62,111 bases of DNA from Holophagaceae bacterium (GTDB lineage: Bacteria; Acidobacteriota; Holophagae; Holophagales; Holophagaceae), in assembly GCA_009783055.1 (NCBI GenBank), contig WRHW01000007.1, positions 1 through 62,111 of the forward strand. Reading direction: 5' to 3'. Below, in pieces: positions 17,441-26,594 of this stretch (the first letter of the stretch is position 1; the number at the start of each line of letters is the position of its first letter). The position numbers and the translations under genes were made by a program. The notes beneath the pieces are model-generated. The model was not told where the DNA came from, ran no database searches, and saw only the letters and a program-made list of their open reading frames with translations.

Positions 17441-18163
17441 CTACAGCTTTTTCAGCTCGATCGCGAAAGCCCTGAATAGCTCCCTTGCCGCCATACCAGC
17501 ATTGCCTTCTAGTGTCACTAAATTTTCTGGGTGCCACTGTACTCCCAGCACCCATCTGCTAGGGTCTATGGCTTCGACTGCCTCGATCAATGGGTGTCCA
17601 TCAAGCTGGGTTTCGTCATGCCAGGCAACTGACCTTAGCGGCGGGGCTACGCGAGCTACTGCCTGATGATGCCTACTATTTACATTTACAACAGACTTCT
17701 GCAACGTCTTTTCCAAGCGACTATCGGATTCAATTCGCACAAAATGTCTCAAAGCTGGCGTTTTGTTATCTCCAAACGTATGTAGTTCCGGGCTACAGCC
17801 AAAATGTTCGGGTATGTCCTGAATCAAGCTACCCCCAAGGGCTACGTTGAGTATTTGCTCCCCCCTACAGATGCCCAAAATGGGTAATTTTCTTTCCCAA
17901 GCTCCAACAATCAAAGGTTTTTCAAGGGAATCCCGCTCTTCATCAACCTCTGCTTTAGAGTGCAGTGGCTCATTAACATCCCAATTTCGAGGGTGAATAT
18001 CTGCCCCGCCGGATAGTAACAGGCCAGATATGCCCTCCCATGATTGCAATAAATCTCCAGGAGTCAACACTTCAATTGTGTCCTCCCATCCTCCAAAACG
18101 AATTGCAGGAACATAAGTCCTGAAAAAACTTTCTTTATCCCTGCATGTCACCAACAGTTTCAT
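17441..18163 (-). CDS. Class I glutamine amidotransferase-like peptidase C26 (PuuD-like)
   Basis: 240 residues. SGGADIHP, the nucleophile elbow GICRGEQ (Cys99) and VQWHPE (catalytic His and Glu near the C-terminus) define the gamma-glutamyl-gamma-aminobutyrate hydrolase family. These enzymes cleave gamma-glutamyl amides such as gamma-Glu-GABA. No other putrescine-pathway genes lie nearby, so the actual substrate is open. Confidence 0.85.
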   Translation of the reverse strand: MKLLVTCRDKESFFRTYVPAIRFGGWEDTIEVLTPGDLLQSWEGISGLLLSGGADIHPRNWDVNEPLHSKAEVDEERDSLEKPLIVGAWERKLPILGICRGEQILNVALGGSLIQDIPEHFGCSPELHTFGDNKTPALRHFVRIESDSRLEKTLQKSVVNVNSRHHQAVARVAPPLRSVAWHDETQLDGHPLIEAVEAIDPSRWVLGVQWHPENLVTLEGNAGMAARELFRAFAIELKKL

Positions 18164-18205
18164 TTGTGCCTATCTTCCTTTCAAATGTTACGTTTTAGTG
18201 CCCCT

Positions 18206-18386
18206 AATCTGTCAAATGGAATTTTTTTCAAAAAAAACGAATTTTGGCGATTTGTCGCTTTTTTGGAAAAAAACGGATTTTGATGATTTATCGTTTTTTT
18301 CAAAACCCAATTGTAATGCTATCAATCTATCAAAGGTTAATTTATTCTAAAAAAATGGATTTTGGCGATCAATCGCTTTTTTTGGA
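18206..18386 (+). promoter_or_regulatory. Repetitive ssb leader with three terminator-like hairpins
   Basis: Two ~62-base direct repeats (about 18206-18266 and 18324-18386) start AATCT-TCAA and end GGCGAT...TCGC plus a T-run. A third shorter unit sits at 18265-18300. The short stems are GCGA-TTTG-TCGC, GAT-GATTT-ATC and GCGAT-CA-ATCGC. Each is preceded by an A-tract and followed by six or seven T, the form of weak intrinsic terminators. They lie just before the ssb ribosome site (GGGAGG). Function as attenuators or as protein-binding sites is inferred. Confidence 0.6.
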
Positions 18387-18400
18387 ATGGGAGGTAAATT

Positions 18401-18865
18401 ATGTCAGGATCCCTCAATAAAGTAATACTCATTGGCAACTTGGGCAAAGACCCTGAAGTAAAGATGACTACATCTGGTCAACTCTTGGCAAAGTTTAGCA
18501 TCGCTACCACTGAGACTTGGCGCACCCCTGGGGGGGAGAAAAGGGAAAATACCGAATGGCACAATATTGTTGCCTGGGGCAAGTTGGCAGAAATCGCAGA
18601 GAAATATCTGCGAAAGGGCAAGCAGGTGATGGTAGAGGGTCGCATTCAGTATCAGGAATACAAAGACCCCAAAGACCCTGATGGCTACAAGAAAAAATTT
18701 ACAAGCATCCGTTGTGATAATTTTGTAATGTTGGGTCGTATGGATGAAGCCTCTCGCCAAGCTGGAGGTAGCTATGAAAGGTCATCCACCCCTGTTGGGC
18801 AGGATTACGAAGACTCCATGCCACCGCCACCTTCGGGCGGATTTGATGATGATATTCCATTCTGA
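18401..18865 (+). CDS. ssb: Single-stranded DNA-binding protein
   Basis: 154 residues. An OB fold (about 1-110) begins MSGSLNKVILIGNLGKDPE and has the usual WHNIVAWGKLAEI segment. A Gly/Pro-rich linker follows, ending in the acidic tip DDDIPF, which recruits replication and repair partners. TGGGAGG precedes the ATG at good spacing. The gene stands alone, without rpsF/rpsR neighbours, and has an unusual leader. Confidence 0.95.
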   Translation: MSGSLNKVILIGNLGKDPEVKMTTSGQLLAKFSIATTETWRTPGGEKRENTEWHNIVAWGKLAEIAEKYLRKGKQVMVEGRIQYQEYKDPKDPDGYKKKFTSIRCDNFVMLGRMDEASRQAGGSYERSSTPVGQDYEDSMPPPPSGGFDDDIPF

Positions 18866-19005
18866 ATGTTACCTGCCTTTGTAATAGTCTAAGCATTTTT
18901 TTGCTATCTCTTTCGGGGGCTTTTCTTTTTGCCCTCCATATCCTGAATGTAGTTCAAGTCCTAGCTATACGCATTTCCAACATCAACCACTTCTATGGAG
19001 TCAAA

Positions 19006-21747
19006 ATGAAAGAACACAGCACCAAGTTTTTGTTACGGAACTTAATCTGCACTGGTCTGCTATCAGCACTCTATGCTACAGCCCAGACACCTATCCAAAC
19101 CCCAGGGCAGACACCTGCCAAACCCAAGCTACCTCCACACCCGGCTGATGCAATCATACAACAGGAAGGCTATGCAGTGCCCCCGCCAGCACTTGCAGAG
19201 GCAGTGCTTGCACCCAGACACGAAAATATTTCTTTGGCCTCTCTGAGTCCAAACAGAGCTTGGTACTTTGTTGAGAGCGGGGATGGACTAGTGTCTATGG
19301 CTGTGATGTCCAAGCCCTTCCACGAACTGGGGGGTCTATTTGTCGACTATAAGGCAAACCGTAGCAGGGCTTTGACTATTCGTTCAAGTGTGGCACTCCA
19401 ATTTATCTCTGCAGAAAACGGTACCAAAAAGAGTGTGCAACTGCCTTCCGGTGGGCGCATTACAAACACCACATGGTCGCCGGACGGAAATAGCGTGGCA
19501 TTTTTTGTCCACACAGACGATGCAACCCATATTTGGATTGCTGATACTGCCACAGCCAAAGCTAGACAACTGACAACAAAGCCTGTATTGGCGACACTCG
19601 TCACAGGGATTGAGTTTACAGCAGATGGTAAGCAGATAATAACGGTGCTCGTGCCGGAAAACAGGACGGCCATGCCTGTTGAACCATTGGTAGCAACTGG
19701 GCCTGTAGTTAAACTGGCCGAAGACTTACAGAAAAGGCGGTTGCGAACCTATGCCAGCCTGATGTCTACTCCACATGAGCAGAAGCTATTTGAATGGCAC
19801 ACTACCGGTCAAGTTGCCGCAATTGATGTGGCTACCAAAGCTGTTCGAAAAATTGGTGCGCCAAAAATGGTCAGGTCTCTTAATCCATCTCCTGATGGAA
19901 AGTACTTGGTAGCAACTACTGTCGTCAAGCCTTTTTCCTATTCTGTGCCCTACGGCAATTTTGGGTCGCTGGAAGAAATTTGGGGAGCTGACGGTAGCGT
20001 ATTGAAAAAGCTAAATGAAACACCATTAAATTTAGGTGTTGCCAGCGGAGGTGGCACAAATACAGATGATACGCCAGGCCCCGGAGGAGGCGCAAACCAG
20101 CAGGGACGAAGAGAGTTGTCATGGCGACATGATGGACAAGGCCTTACTTTTTTGGAACAAGACCCACCACCGACTGCCTCTGAGGGCGGAAGAGGTGATA
20201 GTGCCAATGCTACGAATACAAACACAGATACCACTCCACAACCCACTCCTCCCCAAGGGGCAAGAGGTGCTGGCCGTGGCGAGGGAGGGGCTTCAGCTCG
20301 TAGAGATAAGGTAAAGCAGTGGTTACCGCCCTTTGGTGATGATGATGTCAAAGTGATATATGAACAGGCCACGCGCATGTCTGGTCACAGGTTTTCACCA
20401 GAAATGAATATCGTCTTTTTTTCTGAGAGGGCTGGGCAGGATACCTCCGAGATAGCTGTCTATTTAGAAGAACCTTCAAAGAAATATACGATTGCCCGCT
20501 ACCGAAATAATGACATATATGCCGCTCCTGGCACTATGCTGGGTACGAGAACTAGAGGAGGAGCTCCAGCAGGGGCACGAGCCGGTGCGAGGGGCGGAGG
20601 TGGCTCTGGCCCTGTTCTATTGTCTGCCGATGGCACGTCAGTATTCTTTTCTGGCACGGCATACGACAAGAACCCTGTAGAAGTTGGCCCAAAGCCCTTC
20701 ATTGACAAGGTAGAAATAAAGACAGGCGAAAAGACCCGAATATTTGAGGGTGACAACAATGGGGTTTCAGAGCGTATAGCCTCTGCCATCGACCCGGAGA
20801 ATGGCACCTACATTATTGCGCACAGCACTCCTAGAGAGGTAACTCAGTTTTACAGAATTGATGGAAACAAGAGAGTTCAGCTTACCCATAACAGAGATTT
20901 ATTTCCTGACATGACCCGTTCGCAAAAACAAAGAATCATGGTTGAAAGGGCTGATGGATTTAAATTCCGCGTAAACGTCACTCTGCCAGAAAATTATGTC
21001 GAGGGGACAAAACTACCTGCATTTTTCTGGTTCTATCCTTCCGAATATGCCACCCAGGAAGACTATGACCGCACTCTTAGGACATATAACAAAAACGAGT
21101 TTACGAACTATGGTGCAAGTGCTAAACAATTTTTTGTTCGACTGGGCTATGCAGTGATAGAGCCTGATGTTCCAATCGTTGGGCCTACCGGACAGATGAA
21201 TAATAACTATCCACACGACCTTCGCAACACGCTCTCAGCAATAATTGATGACTTAGATGCTAGAAAGATCATCGACCGAACAAAACTTGCCATTGGTGGA
21301 CATAGCTATGGGGCATTCTCTACAGTCAACGCAATGGTGCAGACACCATTTTTCAAAGCCGGCATCGCTGGCGACGGTGCCTATAACAGAACCCTGACCC
21401 CCCTGGGATTCCAGTCTGAGCGCAGGGATTTATGGGAGGCCAGAGATGTATATCTCTCTATGTCACCATTCCTGTACGCCAACAACATGACCGGTGCTCT
21501 ACTGATGTACCATGGATTGTTTGACCAAAATGTCGGCACAGACCCAATAAATTCGACGCGCCTATACCACGCGCTTTCAGGATTAGGCAAGGCCACATCG
21601 CTATATATGTATCCTTTGGAAGACCACGGCCCTGCTTCAAAAGAAACAGTGCTAGACCTTTGGGCTAGATGGGCGGCTTGGTTAGATAAATATGTAATGA
21701 ACCCGGTAAAACCAGAAGCGGCGGAAGCACCAGTAAACAAAGATTAG
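19006..21747 (+). CDS. Secreted S9 family peptidase (glutamyl endopeptidase-like)
   Basis: 913 residues with a signal peptide at residues 1-27 (ending LLSALYATAQ). A beta-propeller-like region (about 80-640) contains WSPDG-type blades and two Gly/Arg/Ala-rich low-complexity inserts (near 19006+1030 to +1290 and +1540 to +1590). The C-terminal alpha/beta hydrolase domain has GGHSYGAF (Ser767), HGLFDQN (Asp840) and EDHGP (His874). This domain order is that of prolyl-oligopeptidase relatives that act on peptides outside the cytoplasm. ATG 19006 is chosen over TTG 18901 because GGAG precedes it and it starts the signal peptide. Confidence 0.88.
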   Translation: MKEHSTKFLLRNLICTGLLSALYATAQTPIQTPGQTPAKPKLPPHPADAIIQQEGYAVPPPALAEAVLAPRHENISLASLSPNRAWYFVESGDGLVSMAVMSKPFHELGGLFVDYKANRSRALTIRSSVALQFISAENGTKKSVQLPSGGRITNTTWSPDGNSVAFFVHTDDATHIWIADTATAKARQLTTKPVLATLVTGIEFTADGKQIITVLVPENRTAMPVEPLVATGPVVKLAEDLQKRRLRTYASLMSTPHEQKLFEWHTTGQVAAIDVATKAVRKIGAPKMVRSLNPSPDGKYLVATTVVKPFSYSVPYGNFGSLEEIWGADGSVLKKLNETPLNLGVASGGGTNTDDTPGPGGGANQQGRRELSWRHDGQGLTFLEQDPPPTASEGGRGDSANATNTNTDTTPQPTPPQGARGAGRGEGGASARRDKVKQWLPPFGDDDVKVIYEQATRMSGHRFSPEMNIVFFSERAGQDTSEIAVYLEEPSKKYTIARYRNNDIYAAPGTMLGTRTRGGAPAGARAGARGGGGSGPVLLSADGTSVFFSGTAYDKNPVEVGPKPFIDKVEIKTGEKTRIFEGDNNGVSERIASAIDPENGTYIIAHSTPREVTQFYRIDGNKRVQLTHNRDLFPDMTRSQKQRIMVERADGFKFRVNVTLPENYVEGTKLPAFFWFYPSEYATQEDYDRTLRTYNKNEFTNYGASAKQFFVRLGYAVIEPDVPIVGPTGQMNNNYPHDLRNTLSAIIDDLDARKIIDRTKLAIGGHSYGAFSTVNAMVQTPFFKAGIAGDGAYNRTLTPLGFQSERRDLWEARDVYLSMSPFLYANNMTGALLMYHGLFDQNVGTDPINSTRLYHALSGLGKATSLYMYPLEDHGPASKETVLDLWARWAAWLDKYVMNPVKPEAAEAPVNKD

Positions 21748-21788
21748 ATGCTGGTATTGTCATTTTACTATTGCGCCCTTAAGTGACT

Positions 21789-21828
21789 AGTGGCGAGATA
21801 CTTTAAGACAACAGGTATCTCCGCCACT
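21789..21828. other. Long hairpin between S9 peptidase and TPR gene
   Basis: AGTGGCGAGATAC (21789-21801) pairs with GTATCTCCGCCACT (21815-21828) with one bulged base, around a 13-base loop. No T-run follows in the direction of transcription, so a simple intrinsic terminator is unlikely. It may be an mRNA processing or stability element, or a REP-type palindrome. Confidence 0.6.
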
Positions 21829-21864
21829 GTCGCTAATCACTGCTAACCAAGGCCAAAAAATCCC

Positions 21865-23595
21865 ATGCAACAATTTGAAGACTATCTATGGAAGAGAAGA
21901 CGATGGGTTGTCGGGATCTTTTTGATGGTGCTAGTGCTTGTTGGCGGAATGTGGTTTGCGGGAGAGTGGAGTGATAGAGTTTGGATGTTAGGTTGGTTTT
22001 TGTTGGGCCTTGTGGCAATAAAACTGTTGCTACTTGCTCATCAAAACTGGGTATTACTGCCACTGCTAATGAAAGTCGAAAAACTTTGGGCACAGGGAAT
22101 ACCGATTTCAGTAGTGCTGGAGGCATCAAAACCATTGTCTTCGGCAAATGGAGTAATTGGCTATAGGGGAATGATGCTCAGGTCATGGGCATATTTTGCC
22201 AATGGACAACGTAACCATGCCGCATTTGAAGCTCGCTCTGCCCATGCAGTAAAGAGGCCATGGTGGCTCCGTTGGCCAGTCAACGTCTGTTATCTTTTGA
22301 AAAGATTTAATTGGAGTTGGCCTAGCTCGGCGATAGCCTTCCTGATACCCCTAGACACAGAAATATGCTGGCACAAGGCAGAAAAGGCTTTCGACTCAAA
22401 AAATGCAGAAATAGATTCTATGGGTTGGAGGCTATTGCTGGAATGCCTATCTGTTGCCTCAGACGACGCCCAATTTTTAGATACATGCATGGCAAAGGCA
22501 TTAGAACGTCTGGAATACAATCAATCAGGGTCAAAACCGCCCATCTCAGGGCCAGAAGCCAGAGCTGTCTTAGAGCGGAGCATGAATCTGCTGACCCACA
22601 GACATAGCGACCCACGCTTACCTTGGAGCCGCACTCGCCTTGCCCAATACTTATCCAAAGAACGTCGCTATGGCTCAGTTTTGGCTCTCTGTGGTGCTCT
22701 ACCACCTGCTTTTCGCCCGGTGGAACTATGGGTAGTAGAAGCTCGCACTTGGGGACAATTGGGTGATTTGAGTTGTGCATGGGCTACAGTCGACAGCGCA
22801 ATAAAGGTGCATCCAGCTTCCTACAGGCTCTGGATGGAGACATTTAAAATAGCGATGGCTAGGGGGGATGGTTCAACCGCCAACAGATCACTCGAACATG
22901 CCTCCAGATATATCTCCAGCCAGTGTGCAATAACCGAGAGGTGGGAATTTCATCTAGCTAGGTCGGAATATTTCTACTGGGTAGAAGGCAATACAGACGC
23001 CGCATGGAAGCAGTTAGCTAAGGTGCCTGATTCAATATTAGAAGATTATCGCCCAGACCTAAAAGCGCGGATATTGCTCTCCAAGAGGTTGTTCGAGGAA
23101 GCCTATAAAAAGATTTCTGAACTACTAGAAACTCATCCAAATAATACAGACTTTGTACTAATGCAATCTGAGGCTATGGCAGGGATGGGGGCCTGGGAGG
23201 CACTATTACCGCATTTGGATTCTATGGGAGATGAAGCTAGGGAAAAAGCTGTTTACTGGCACATCAAAGGTTTGGCCAACAAAAAAATGGCCAACGAAGT
23301 TCAGGGCAGAGAAGACCTGGAGCGAGCCGCATGGATGGATCCATTTAATATACCGTATGTGATTTCTGCAGGGATGGCATGCCTAGAGCTTGGAGAGAGC
23401 ATACGAAGTGAGCAACATTGGAGGCGAGTGCTGAAAATAGATCCTCGCAATAGGGAAGCCCTATTACGCCTTGCTGAGACTAGGGAAATACAGTACGACA
23501 TAGCAACTGCAAAATCCCTATTGAGAGAGTGCCTAAATTATTACCCGGATTTTGCGCGGGCAAATGAAATGTTGATGAGGCTGGAGGCAAATTGA
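21865..23595 (+). CDS. Membrane-anchored TPR protein
   Basis: 576 residues. Two N-terminal hydrophobic helices (about 15-33 and 38-57) are followed by a long helical repeat region. TPR-like units are clearest near the C-terminus: LAKVP, ARILLSKRLFEEAYKKI, HPNNTDFVLMQSEAMAGMG, and DPRNREALLRLAETRE. The overall plan resembles HemY-type or other assembly TPR proteins, but heme genes are absent. It lies between two S9 peptidases on the same strand; a link to them is only suggested by position. Confidence 0.75.
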   Translation: MQQFEDYLWKRRRWVVGIFLMVLVLVGGMWFAGEWSDRVWMLGWFLLGLVAIKLLLLAHQNWVLLPLLMKVEKLWAQGIPISVVLEASKPLSSANGVIGYRGMMLRSWAYFANGQRNHAAFEARSAHAVKRPWWLRWPVNVCYLLKRFNWSWPSSAIAFLIPLDTEICWHKAEKAFDSKNAEIDSMGWRLLLECLSVASDDAQFLDTCMAKALERLEYNQSGSKPPISGPEARAVLERSMNLLTHRHSDPRLPWSRTRLAQYLSKERRYGSVLALCGALPPAFRPVELWVVEARTWGQLGDLSCAWATVDSAIKVHPASYRLWMETFKIAMARGDGSTANRSLEHASRYISSQCAITERWEFHLARSEYFYWVEGNTDAAWKQLAKVPDSILEDYRPDLKARILLSKRLFEEAYKKISELLETHPNNTDFVLMQSEAMAGMGAWEALLPHLDSMGDEAREKAVYWHIKGLANKKMANEVQGREDLERAAWMDPFNIPYVISAGMACLELGESIRSEQHWRRVLKIDPRNREALLRLAETREIQYDIATAKSLLRECLNYYPDFARANEMLMRLEAN

Positions 23596-23707
23596 TCAGA
23601 GCTAAAAACTAACAAGTTACAAAATTAATATTTCGCCATAGCTTTTGCAGACTGGAGTAAAATATTTTTATTAGCGATATTTATTTCCCCAAGGGAAAGG
23701 AGTAAAC

Positions 23708-26398
23708 ATGACATCTCAGTGGTTGGTTTATGGACTTGCGGCCTGCTTGGTAGGACTGCCATCCTCGCAGATTGAGCAGAAAGCGGCGACGACTCAGATA
23801 CAGCCACTGCGGGCTGAAGACCTCACGATGGAAAAACTTTTCCGTGGCAGGTCATATTCCGGTCAGCAAGCCAGAGGGACATCCTTTAGCCATCAAGGGC
23901 GGTATCTTGCCTATTTATGGAACCCCTATGGTGAAGTTGGAGCCGACCTCTACATATATGATTCCCAAAATGGTCAAGCAAAACGTATCACTTCGCTTGA
24001 GATTATGAAGGCTTATGAGGCACCAGAGACGATTGAACGCTTTATTAAAAAGGCCGCAGATAGGGACAAGCAAATTGAACTTGCCCAAGAAAAGGTAGAC
24101 GCTCAGGCCGCCTACCTGTTGGGAAAAAACATCGACTTGGATAAGTGGGACATGGCCGCTATCGAAGAGTTAAAGAAGGAAGAGGCCATCAAGAAAGCAA
24201 AGGCTGAGGAAGAAAAGCAAAAAGCCGAAGCAGAGAAGAAACAAGATGAGGGCGAAGGCGCGCCAGAGGCTACTAATGCCCGAAGAGGCCAAGGTGCAGG
24301 CGGAAGGCAGGCCCAGCAGGAAAAAGAAAAAGAACTCTGGGAATGGCGCGACGAATTAAAGAAAAAGCAAGAAAAAGATAACGTCAGACCAAATGATTTA
24401 TACCCCGGCATTTCAGGTATTAGCTGGGCAAACAAAAATGACGAATTGATTTTTACATACCGCGGCGACCTATTTAGATATACAGTCGGCAATGGCAAAA
24501 TTGAACGCCTCACCAACACAGACAAAACTGAGCGAATGATAGGCTATACGCCAAACGACGACGGCTATCTCTTTCAGGATGGATCAAATATTTTCAAGGT
24601 TGACTTCAACAGTGGCCGGCAAGTGCAGATTAATCGCGCGTTGGTTTTTGCAGACGATGCCGAAAAAAGATATAGCATACAAAATACGACCCTCTCCGAA
24701 GATGGCAAATGGATGGCCATAGGCGCAGTGTTGCAAGAAACTCCAGCGACAGGTTCCACTACGGGAGGCAGAGGTGGAGGACAGCAACAACAGCAACAAC
24801 AAGGGCAAGGGCAAGTTCGCGGTGGAAGACAAGTCCAGATAATGCACTACACCGGCCGTTTTGCAGAAGCTAGGTCGGTACAGCGCGAAGTATCCGATGA
24901 CAGATTGCGAACTCAATCAACAGCAATTTTCATCCGCAAGGTAGACGAAAACCCCACCCGCACTCCAGCTCCAGTAATTACTTTTGAAGGAGGAGATGTC
25001 TGGTTTGAAAGAACGCCAGTGGCCTTCACCAAGGATGGCAGTAAATATACCTTTGCCACTTGGGAGAGGGAAAAAGAACTTCTGAGAGTATACATGGGCG
25101 ATAGCAATAACGCAGAAGAACCAGAAGTGGTAATAGAGCGCAAGGGCGACGTTGGCCACGAGGTAGTCACTTCATTGGCTCCAAGGTTTACACCAGACGG
25201 CAAAACCCTGGTAGTGGTGCTTGATGATGTTACAGGTTTCCGTCAGCCATGGGCGATGGATGTAACAACCAAGTCGATTAAACCAGTAGTAAGCGGTAAC
25301 TTTGAAGCGCATACGATTTTGGGATTTACCCCTGATAGCAAGTACATGTTTTTGCTTGCTAACAAAAATGAACCAGCCGCAATGCACGTCTTCCAAGTAG
25401 AAATGACAAGTGGCTCCATGAAGCTCATCGGCAACAAAGATGACTTCCACCGCTCATCTACAGTAGCCGAAAATGGAACTATGGTAGCAATGAACTCAGG
25501 CAATTGGCTAAAGAGAAACGAACTGCATGTCATCAACGTAGCCACTCAAGATTCAAAGGTATTGACAGAGAGCTATGACCCAGAGTGGAACCGGATTCAT
25601 ATCCTACCACCTACACGCTTCACTTTCCAAAACCGACACGGCGATAACATCGAAGGCTATGTATTTAAACCCAAGGGTTGGAAAAAAACAGACAAGCGTC
25701 CATCCATAGTCTATATCTATGGTGGCCCATTAGGCGACAGACACAGCGTCGAACTAGATAGCTTCCAAGGCACAGGCTATATGTTTGGGATGTATATGGC
25801 CGCCAAACATGGATATGTAACTGTTACCATTGACCCAAGGGGACAATCTAACTATGGTCGCAGATTTGCAGGAGCCAATTGGGAAAATGCTGGTCAACCC
25901 CAGACTGAAGACCTAGAAGACCTGATGAAAGAAATGAAAAAGGACTTTGGAGTAGATACCAATAGGGTTGGCCTTACAGGTTGGAGCTTTGGCGGATTCC
26001 AAACTCAGTACACCATGTACTCAAAGCCAGATTTATTTGCATGTGGCATTGCAGGTGCAGGCCCAACAGAATGGGAAAATTACAATAGCTGGTATTCCGG
26101 ACGCACCATCGGCCAAGTCGACCGATCCAAGCCTGTACTCCGTAAGTACAGCCTCCTTCCAATGGCAAAAAATTTAAGAAAGCCATTGCTGTTGGTTCAC
26201 GGCATGGTCGATCCCAACGTCCTCTATCAAGATACAGTAAACGTATACCGTGCCCTGCTAGAGAGTGGTAAAGAATCTATAGTTGACCTATTCCTCGACC
26301 CAGACGGCGAACATGGCATGGGTGGTGCAGTTAAAACCAGAGGTCAGCACAAAAAATATGAGGCCTTCTTCCTGCAACATTTAGGCAAGGGAAAGTAA
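23708..26398 (+). CDS. Secreted S9 family peptidase (DPP IV/acylaminoacyl-peptidase-like)
   Basis: 896 residues, a second and different S9 protein. The N-terminus is hydrophobic (MTSQWLVYGLAACLVGLPSS), suggesting export. The propeller region contains a Lys/Glu/Ala-rich coiled-coil insert (about 140-230) and a Gly/Gln-rich stretch with ten or so Gln (about 350-375). The catalytic domain has YGGPLGDR, GWSFGGFQ (Ser760), HGMVDPNV (Asp835) and DGEHGMG (His869). AAAGGAG precedes the ATG. The low-complexity inserts are on the scale of those in its neighbour, but the two proteins are only distantly related. Confidence 0.88.
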   Translation: MTSQWLVYGLAACLVGLPSSQIEQKAATTQIQPLRAEDLTMEKLFRGRSYSGQQARGTSFSHQGRYLAYLWNPYGEVGADLYIYDSQNGQAKRITSLEIMKAYEAPETIERFIKKAADRDKQIELAQEKVDAQAAYLLGKNIDLDKWDMAAIEELKKEEAIKKAKAEEEKQKAEAEKKQDEGEGAPEATNARRGQGAGGRQAQQEKEKELWEWRDELKKKQEKDNVRPNDLYPGISGISWANKNDELIFTYRGDLFRYTVGNGKIERLTNTDKTERMIGYTPNDDGYLFQDGSNIFKVDFNSGRQVQINRALVFADDAEKRYSIQNTTLSEDGKWMAIGAVLQETPATGSTTGGRGGGQQQQQQQGQGQVRGGRQVQIMHYTGRFAEARSVQREVSDDRLRTQSTAIFIRKVDENPTRTPAPVITFEGGDVWFERTPVAFTKDGSKYTFATWEREKELLRVYMGDSNNAEEPEVVIERKGDVGHEVVTSLAPRFTPDGKTLVVVLDDVTGFRQPWAMDVTTKSIKPVVSGNFEAHTILGFTPDSKYMFLLANKNEPAAMHVFQVEMTSGSMKLIGNKDDFHRSSTVAENGTMVAMNSGNWLKRNELHVINVATQDSKVLTESYDPEWNRIHILPPTRFTFQNRHGDNIEGYVFKPKGWKKTDKRPSIVYIYGGPLGDRHSVELDSFQGTGYMFGMYMAAKHGYVTVTIDPRGQSNYGRRFAGANWENAGQPQTEDLEDLMKEMKKDFGVDTNRVGLTGWSFGGFQTQYTMYSKPDLFACGIAGAGPTEWENYNSWYSGRTIGQVDRSKPVLRKYSLLPMAKNLRKPLLLVHGMVDPNVLYQDTVNVYRALLESGKESIVDLFLDPDGEHGMGGAVKTRGQHKKYEAFFLQHLGKGK

Positions 26399-26412
26399 TA
26401 CCAAGTTGCACC
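26398..26412 (+). repeat. Family B word ATACCAAGTTGCACC
   Basis: Fifteen bases identical to 7171-7185, overlapping the last base of the S9 peptidase stop codon. The same word in opposed orientations forms the hairpin at 37469-37504. Confidence 0.55.
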
Positions 26413-26466
26413 TTAAGGGAGCAACCTAGTGTAAGCACACTAGCTACATGAATCTATGGATACCTG

Positions 26467-26523
26467 ATACCAATGTGCAATCATGCTATTGCACATTGGA
26501 GCGGTCGGTGACGAGTGTCCAGC
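26467..26523 (+). repeat. Intergenic hairpin repeat, family D copy 1
   Basis: CCAATGTGCAAT (26470-26481) and ATTGCACATTGG (26488-26499) form a perfect 12-bp stem around CATGCT, followed by AGCGGTCGGTGACGAGTG. The related copy at 30405-30464 keeps CAATGTGCAA, ACATTGGAGCGG and GTGACA but has a poorer stem. Confidence 0.7.
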
Positions 26524-26594
26524 GGCCAGAAGAAATAATGACGTGGCTTGCGCCGCATCAACCAACACTAACCATTAGCCACTAATTAAGGCCA

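Noticed and set aside
16503-17555. Longer start for the lipoprotein inside the C26 amidotransferase gene
   Set aside because: It would overlap the upstream gene by over 100 bases and hide the lipobox; GTG 17429 gives a proper signal with a ribosome site.
26399-26594. CRISPR-like palindromes after the second S9 peptidase
   Set aside because: One hairpin with no regular repeat-spacer units; it belongs to dispersed family D.
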